Of a DNA stretch of 64,000 nucleotides, positions 58,807 to 64,000 are shown piece after piece. A program made the position numbers and the translations under genes. The stretch's first letter is position 1. The number at the start of each line of letters is the position of its first letter. The notes beneath the pieces are model-generated. The model searched no databases. It worked only from the letters and a program-made list of their open reading frames with translations, and was not told where the DNA came from. The DNA is from Pseudomonadota bacterium (GTDB lineage Bacteria; Pseudomonadota; Alphaproteobacteria; Rhizobiales; Aestuariivirgaceae), in the NCBI GenBank assembly GCA_020161855.1, contig JAIUNJ010000002.1, positions 186,001 to 250,000 on the forward strand. The letters are read 5' to 3'.

Positions 58807-59730
58807 ATGACAACCCAGATACCAACGCAACCCAAGGACATCGTTCGCGAAGATTGGGTTCTTCTTGTTGTCCTGTCGATTCTGTGGGGCGGCTCCTTCA
58901 TCTTCATCGGCGTCGCCGTCAAGGAACTGCCAGCACTGCTGATCGTTCTGGCGCGTGTCGTACTCGCCGCCGCCATTCTCCTGCCGCTGCATTTCTGGCT
59001 TCAAGGCCCGCTGCCGCGCGATCGCCGGAGCTGGACATCCTTCTTCGTCATGTCGCTCACCAACAATGTCATTCCCTTCACGGCAATCGTCTACGGCCAG
59101 CATTTCATCACGGCGGGCCTCGCCTCGGTGATCAATGCCACCACACCGCTTTTCGCGGCCGTGGTCATGGCAACCGCGGGCGTCGAAGGCCTCACGCGGC
59201 GAAAGTCTGTGGGACTGTTTCTCGGCATCGCCGGGGTCGTTGTGCTGCGCGGTGTCGGCTTTGCCGACCTCGGCCAGGAGACAATCGGCATTCTCTCCTG
59301 CCTGCTGGCTTCTGCCAGCTATGGCTTTGGCGCCCTCTGGGCCAAGAAGCGGCTGACGGGCATTCCCGCCGTCACCAGCGCCACAGGACAACTTCTCTGT
59401 TCGAGCCTCACAGTCGCGATCCTCGCCCTGCTCTTTGCTGAACCGTCGCAATTTCTGGCGGTCTCATCCCATGCCTGGCTGGCGATTCTCGGTCTGGCCA
59501 TTCTCTCGACAGCCGTGGCTTATCTTCTGTTCTTCAAGATCATCACGCGCTCGGGGCCGATGGCGGCCAACCTCGTGACCATGCTCATCCCCGTTTCGGC
59601 CATTGCCATGGGTGCTGCCTATCTGGGCGAGCGCATCACGGCCAACGAGGTTCTGGGCGCCGTGCTGATCGGCTTCGCCCTGCTGATCATCGACGGTCAG
59701 CTGCTGCGCAAGTTCGGCCTCATCCGCTGA
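58807..59730 (+). CDS. EamA/DMT-family transporter
   Basis: A 307-aa protein with about ten predicted helices in two EamA repeats. SILWGGSFIFIGVAVKELPALLIVLARVV near the N terminus and LGERITANEVLGAVLIGFALLI near the C terminus are family-typical. A different sequence from the DMT gene at 1815, so not a duplicate. Inner-membrane exporter; substrate unknown. A GTGGCT/AGCCAC hairpin without a U-run lies in the gap upstream. Confidence 0.87.
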   Translation: MTTQIPTQPKDIVREDWVLLVVLSILWGGSFIFIGVAVKELPALLIVLARVVLAAAILLPLHFWLQGPLPRDRRSWTSFFVMSLTNNVIPFTAIVYGQHFITAGLASVINATTPLFAAVVMATAGVEGLTRRKSVGLFLGIAGVVVLRGVGFADLGQETIGILSCLLASASYGFGALWAKKRLTGIPAVTSATGQLLCSSLTVAILALLFAEPSQFLAVSSHAWLAILGLAILSTAVAYLLFFKIITRSGPMAANLVTMLIPVSAIAMGAAYLGERITANEVLGAVLIGFALLIIDGQLLRKFGLIR

Positions 59731-59734
59731 GCAG

Positions 59735-60835
59735 TCACGGCCTGGAGACCACGCCACCTGTGACAGGCTCGGGGACACCCGTGGTTCGCGGATAGGACAG
59801 AGGCAACCCGCGCAGCGCCCGCACTGCGAGATAGGCCCACGCCTCCGCCTCCATGCTGTCGCCGTTGAAGCCCAGATCATCGGCGTTGCAAACGCCCGGC
59901 AGCAGCCGGCTCAAGGCCGCCATGATCGCCAGATTGTGCCGGCCACCACCGCAGATCACCCACTGCTGCGGCATCTCAGGCATCTGCGCGCGCGACATGC
60001 CGATACTGCGCGCGGTGACGGCAACAAGCGTGGCTGCGCCATCGGCGGGTGCCAGTCCATCCAGGCTGATGCCCGCGAAGCTGTTACGGTCCAGAGACTT
60101 CGGCGCATGCTGCTCGAAATAGGCATCCCCGAGAAACTGCGCGACAGTGGCCTCGTCAACTTCACCGGCAAGGGCCAGGGCCCCGCCCTCATCCCGCGTT
60201 GCCCCTGTGTGAAGCTTCATCCAGTCATCAATCAGGGCATTGCCGGGGCCTGTGTCGAAGGCCACCAGCGCGCCATCCGCACCGACCCAGGTCACGTTGG
60301 CAACACCACCGATATTGACGAAGGCCACCGGCCGCTGCGGCAACCGGGAGGCAAGCGCGCGATGATAGACGGGAACGAGTGGAGCACCCTGCCCTCCAAG
60401 GGACACGTCACGGGCCCGCATATCGTGCACGACCGCGATTCCAGTTGCCCTTGCCAGGGCCGCGCCGTCACCGAGTTGCACTGTCAGGCGCCGCTCCGGA
60501 CGATGGATCACCGTCTGGCCGTGAAAGCCGACGACATCGATCGCAGCGGCCTGCAGGTCCTCGCCGGCCAAAAACTCTTGAACGGCTTGCCCATGCCACC
60601 GCGCCAGGGCCGCTTCGGCATCGCCAAGCACGCCTGACCGGTCATTCCGGTCGGCAATCCGCTCGGCAGCCTTCAAGGCCGCACGCAGCAGGTCTCGCTG
60701 TGACGAGTCATAGCTGAAGGTCCGCGACGGGCCGCGGCGCACTTCGTTCTCGCCGTCGGTTTCCAGCAATGCCACATCGATGCCGTCCAGTGACGTGCCC
60801 GACATTAGCCCCAGTGCCTTCAGCGGTTTTGACAC
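59735..60835 (-). CDS. anmK: anhydro-N-acetylmuramic acid kinase
   Basis: Phosphorylates and opens 1,6-anhydro-MurNAc during cell-wall recycling. From GTG 60835, with AGGGG upstream, it encodes 366 aa starting KPLKALGLMSGTSLDGID, the family signature. VGFHGQTVIHRP (about 90), NIGGVANVTWVG and FDTGPGNALIDDW (about 165–177) form the ATPase-fold core. Divergent from tyrS across 30 bp, the conserved anmK–tyrS pairing. The frame to 60880 would overlap tyrS and is not used. Confidence 0.94.
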   Translation of the reverse strand: MSKPLKALGLMSGTSLDGIDVALLETDGENEVRRGPSRTFSYDSSQRDLLRAALKAAERIADRNDRSGVLGDAEAALARWHGQAVQEFLAGEDLQAAAIDVVGFHGQTVIHRPERRLTVQLGDGAALARATGIAVVHDMRARDVSLGGQGAPLVPVYHRALASRLPQRPVAFVNIGGVANVTWVGADGALVAFDTGPGNALIDDWMKLHTGATRDEGGALALAGEVDEATVAQFLGDAYFEQHAPKSLDRNSFAGISLDGLAPADGAATLVAVTARSIGMSRAQMPEMPQQWVICGGGRHNLAIMAALSRLLPGVCNADDLGFNGDSMEAEAWAYLAVRALRGLPLSYPRTTGVPEPVTGGVVSRP

Positions 60836-60865
60836 GCAATTCCCCTGTGTTAAGAGCGCGCCACC

Positions 60866-62107
60866 ATGAGCACGTTCCAATCCGATTTCCTCAACATTCT
60901 ATCGAGCCGCGGCTACATTCACCAATGCTCCGATACGGCGGGCCTCGATGCCCTCGCCAAGGATCGCAAGATCACGGCCTATATCGGATTCGACTGCACC
61001 GCCCCATCCCTGCATGTGGGCTCGCTCGTTCAGATCATGCTGCTCCACTGGCTGCAGCAGACCGGCAACAAGCCCATCGTCCTGATGGGTGGCGGCACAA
61101 CCCGCGTCGGCGACCCATCGGGGCGCGACGAAAGCCGCAAGCTTCTTTCCGTCGACGACATCGAGAACAACAAGCGTGGTATCCAGCAGGTCTTTGCACG
61201 GTTTCTGCAGTTCGGCAGCAGCGGCAACGATGCCGCCATGGTCGACAATGCCGAATGGCTGACGAAGCTCAATTACATCGACATGCTGCGCGACATTGGC
61301 CGGCATTTCAGCGTGAACCGCATGCTGACCATGGATTCGGTGAAGCTCCGGCTGGAGCGCGAACACGAACTTTCCTTCATTGAATTCAACTACATGGTCC
61401 TGCAAGCTTATGATTATGTTGAGCTTGCCCGGCGTTATAACTGCAATCTGCAGATGGGCGGCTCTGACCAGTGGGGCAACATCGTCAATGGCATCGACCT
61501 GGGCCGCCGCATGGGCACGCACCAGCTCTACGCCCTGACCTCACCGCTCATCACACTGGCTTCGGGCGCCAAGATGGGCAAGACAGCGTCAGGCGCCGTC
61601 TGGCTCAATGCCGACATGCGTTCGCCCTATGAATACTGGCAGTTCTGGCGCAACACCGAGGACGCGGACGTGGGCCGCTTCCTGCGCCTGTTCACCACCT
61701 TGCCGCTGGATGAGGTGGCGCGGCTCGAGAAGCTGGGTGGTGCTGAAATCAACGACGCCAAGAAGATTCTGGCCAATGCCGCAACCTCCCTGCTGCATGG
61801 CGCGGCCGCGGCGGACGAGGCCGCCGAAACGGCACGCAAGACCTTCGAGGAAGGTGCGAGCGCCGAGGGCCTGCCGACCGTCGGCGTGACACTGGGCGAA
61901 GGGCTCGGCATCCTTGCTGCGCTGGTTCAGGCGGGCCTCGCTTCATCCAATGGCGAGGCGCGGCGTTCGATCCAGGGGGGCGCCATCCGCGTCAACGACG
62001 AGCCTGTGCGCGACGACAAACTCGTTCTGGGTGAGGCCTTGCTGAAGGACGGCAGCATCAAGCTTTCCATGGGCAAGAAGAAGCACGTGCTTCTGAAGCC
62101 CGTCTGA
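60866..62107 (+). CDS. tyrS: tyrosyl-tRNA synthetase
   Basis: A 413-aa class I synthetase charging tRNA-Tyr. [16 protein letters not shown] (about 33–48) includes the HIGH-like [16 protein letters not shown] (about 195) binds tyrosine, and [10 protein letters not shown] (about 233) is the KMSKS-loop variant. The C-terminal S4 RNA-binding domain runs from about 345 to the end. Divergent from anmK. Confidence 0.97.
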   Translation: MSTFQSDFLNILSSRGYIHQCSDTAGLDALAKDRKITAYIGFDCTAPSLHVGSLVQIMLLHWLQQTGNKPIVLMGGGTTRVGDPSGRDESRKLLSVDDIENNKRGIQQVFARFLQFGSSGNDAAMVDNAEWLTKLNYIDMLRDIGRHFSVNRMLTMDSVKLRLEREHELSFIEFNYMVLQAYDYVELARRYNCNLQMGGSDQWGNIVNGIDLGRRMGTHQLYALTSPLITLASGAKMGKTASGAVWLNADMRSPYEYWQFWRNTEDADVGRFLRLFTTLPLDEVARLEKLGGAEINDAKKILANAATSLLHGAAAADEAAETARKTFEEGASAEGLPTVGVTLGEGLGILAALVQAGLASSNGEARRSIQGGAIRVNDEPVRDDKLVLGEALLKDGSIKLSMGKKKHVLLKPV

Positions 62108-62122
62108 GAGCCCGCGAGTTCT

Positions 62123-64000
62123 TCAGTTAGTCTTTGCCGGGCGCTCGTTGGTCTTGCGGGGCCGTTCGCGGCAGGCCGTCTGCTCATATTCAAAGAGCTT
62201 GCGCAGGATTCCGGGCGCCAGGAAGGACAGCGGATTGAGCTGGTATTCCGGCTTCTTCACCGTGCCGCCCATGGCATAGGTGATGCCCAGAAGGCCTTCG
62301 CGCTTGCCACCTGTCAGGATGTCGCCCAACAGCGGCACATCATTCAGCGCATTGTTCAGGATATAGGCCGGGATGTAAGTGCCGGTGATATCCATGGCGC
62401 CATCGGCCTTGCGGATGAGCCCGGAAGCCGTCGCTCCCATGTCGGGGCCGCGCAGGCTGACCTTGCACAGGCGCACGAACTGATTGTCGGAGGTGAACGG
62501 CAACTGCAGCCTGTTGAAGAAGACGCCGCCGCGGCGCGGACCTGACTTCTTCGGGCGGCCGCGGGCGTCTAGTTCGGCAAGTGCGGCCTCGTCACGAACC
62601 TCGAAGCGTTCGATATTCAGGCGGCCGTTCTTGACCGGGGCGCCCTTGCCATTGCCGATAAGGGCATAGAACTCCAGTTGCCCACCTGCGACCTTGCCGT
62701 AGAAATCCGTTGACCGCAGCACAGCGCCGCCGTCGATGCTGGCCACGCGCAGTTCGCGGCCCTCGGCAGTCGGCGTCAGCCGGATCGTCAAGGGTTTGCC
62801 GCTCTTGAACATGCCCTCGACATTGGCCGTCTTGATCGTTCCGCCTTCGGAAACGAAAGTCGCCTTGACGCCCGTCACCTGCTCACCACGGAAAGCATAG
62901 ACGGTGTCAATCTGTGCGTTGACGATGAGGTTCTGGCCGCTGGTGCCTTTCGGCGAGGCATCCGGCGTTGCTGCAGGCAGCGGTGATATCAGTTGCCGTA
63001 TGTAAGGGCGCGCATCGATCGATGTGCCGGTGAGTTGCAAGTTGAGCGCTTCCTCACCAGGCGTCAGCGTGGCGGCGAAGGTGTCGTCCTCCTCCAACTG
63101 AATCTCGGTCGCCTTGATGGTGGCGATCTGTCCGCCCTTCACAGATACCATCCCGCGAAGCTTCAGATTGGGTCCATCGATCTTGATGTCGTCGATGCGG
63201 CGGTTGCCCTTGCCCATCTCCCGCACGGTGAAGGTCGCCGTCGTGCCCTTGGCGGGCTTCCGCGACCAGCCCGCAGCAGCGAGCTTCATGGCAACCTTCG
63301 ACAGGTCTGCCTTGACGGTGATTTCCCGGCCTTCGTCGCTGGGAGGGCCAATCACTGCCTGCACCGGAATGTCGCCCGAGATATAGTCTTCAATCTTCAG
63401 GCCGATCTTCGTCCGCATGTCAGCGTCGGCGACTGTCTCGATTTCGGTTGTCGGCTCGCCCGGCCCGCGCGGCTTCGACCAAGTGATGTCCGCCGGGACG
63501 CCGTTCAGCTTTGCCGGGCCGGTAACCGTGATCTTGTCGGGATCGACTGTGACGCCGAACTCGCCATCTGTGAGATTGATCCCCGGCATGGCATTGGCGA
63601 GCTTCGCGTCAGAGATGTTGACCTTCGTCGAGATCTGCACGCGCTCGCGCGGCGGATTCTTGATCAGCGGCAGGCCGAGTTCGATGTGAGCCTTGGCCGT
63701 GCCGCCAAGCTTGGCAGCCGAACCCGCGTCGGCGGGCGCCATGTTGAGATCCGGATGGGCGGCAAAGGCCATCATGTCCTCGACCGAGCCGGCGATGTCG
63801 AAGCTGAACTCGCCCGGCACCTCTCGCTGCAGCAAGGGCGTGGCGATGAACTGGCCCTTCACCAGCTTGACGGTCTCACCCGTCTCGAGAGTGGCCTGCC
63901 CGTCATCCAGGGTGAGCTCAAACGTGCTGCCCTTGAGATGGGCGGAGCCGCGTGCCTTCTGCAGCGGCGGGAGGGATTTGAAATAGGTTGTCGTCACGTT
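62123..64000 (-). CDS. AsmA-like/DUF3971 envelope protein (partial)
   Basis: The C-terminal 624 or more residues of a larger protein whose 5' end lies beyond the right edge; the codon at 63997 is only the first available start and is probably internal. The sequence is rich in beta-strands with repeated short hydrophobic-polar patterns and ends in a segment AYILNNALNDVPLLGDILTGG, then GLLGITYAMGGTVKKPEYQLNP, typical of the AsmA-like C-terminal domain found in large envelope lipid-transport proteins. A basic tail (RERPRKTNERPAKTN) follows. Likely inner-membrane anchored with a periplasmic bulk. Confidence 0.82.
   Translation of the reverse strand, partial: NVTTTYFKSLPPLQKARGSAHLKGSTFELTLDDGQATLETGETVKLVKGQFIATPLLQREVPGEFSFDIAGSVEDMMAFAAHPDLNMAPADAGSAAKLGGTAKAHIELGLPLIKNPPRERVQISTKVNISDAKLANAMPGINLTDGEFGVTVDPDKITVTGPAKLNGVPADITWSKPRGPGEPTTEIETVADADMRTKIGLKIEDYISGDIPVQAVIGPPSDEGREITVKADLSKVAMKLAAAGWSRKPAKGTTATFTVREMGKGNRRIDDIKIDGPNLKLRGMVSVKGGQIATIKATEIQLEEDDTFAATLTPGEEALNLQLTGTSIDARPYIRQLISPLPAATPDASPKGTSGQNLIVNAQIDTVYAFRGEQVTGVKATFVSEGGTIKTANVEGMFKSGKPLTIRLTPTAEGRELRVASIDGGAVLRSTDFYGKVAGGQLEFYALIGNGKGAPVKNGRLNIERFEVRDEAALAELDARGRPKKSGPRRGGVFFNRLQLPFTSDNQFVRLCKVSLRGPDMGATASGLIRKADGAMDITGTYIPAYILNNALNDVPLLGDILTGGKREGLLGITYAMGGTVKKPEYQLNPLSFLAPGILRKLFEYEQTACRERPRKTNERPAKTN

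Overview
The window reads as a stretch of alphaproteobacterial chromosome, most likely Hyphomicrobiales (Rhizobiales). The evidence is the high GC content, a class I PHB synthase, the CBP3–DUF177–plsX–fabH–ihfA–merR run, an iscR–nifS–sufB–sufC–sufD–sufS operon, DUF2842 and BA14K-like small proteins, and Irr-type iron-control boxes. The genus cannot be read from the sequence. Coding density is high, many neighbours overlap by ATGA, and most genes are housekeeping.

Layout. 0–9.5 kb: phaC, a DMT exporter, the rplM–rpsI ribosomal operon, a coupled four-gene unit (secreted protein, ECHDC3-like crotonase, VOC protein, CoA-binding protein), cytochrome b561, O-acetylhomoserine sulfhydrylase and heme A synthase. 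9.8–22 kb: an exopolysaccharide locus. Leftward it has a polysaccharide deacetylase and a GumC/Wzc-type protein whose kinase domain is degenerate. Rightward it has Wza-like export lipoprotein, GT4, polyprenyl glycosylphosphotransferase, polymerase, flippase and GT2. A tRNA-Pro(GGG) separates these from a second flippase. 22–26.6 kb: merR, ihfA, fabH, plsX, DUF177 and CBP3, divergent from a BamE-like lipoprotein. 26.6–40.6 kb: metabolic genes including a cog3964 amidohydrolase, an agmatinase-family enzyme, a secreted esterase divergent from a membrane-bound AraC regulator across a 44-bp palindrome, H+-pyrophosphatase, a SIMPL protein, an AceE-like E1, a flavoprotein and a GNAT acetyltransferase.

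40.9–44.9 kb: an apparent insertion. Two glycan genes (a methyltransferase–WbsX fusion and a GT61 enzyme) lie between 159-bp direct repeats that carry the 3' end of katG plus its downstream hairpin. The left copy is a katG remnant and the right copy is the end of the intact katG. No integrase is present.

45–64 kb: katG with a perfect Irr-type (ICE) palindrome at its promoter, aquaporin, a DEAD-box helicase, a PilZ protein, the complete suf operon (with two uncharacterised coupled genes and a second ICE-like box at the iscR promoter), an alpha/beta hydrolase, a DMT transporter, anmK divergent from tyrS, and the 3' part of an AsmA-like gene that runs off the right edge.

The common threads are surface polysaccharide production (EPS locus plus the inserted glycan genes) and iron/oxidative-stress physiology (katG and suf apparently sharing an Irr-type operator). 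The least ordinary items are the katG-flanked island, the palindrome between the esterase and the membrane AraC gene, and the small unknown genes inside the suf operon.
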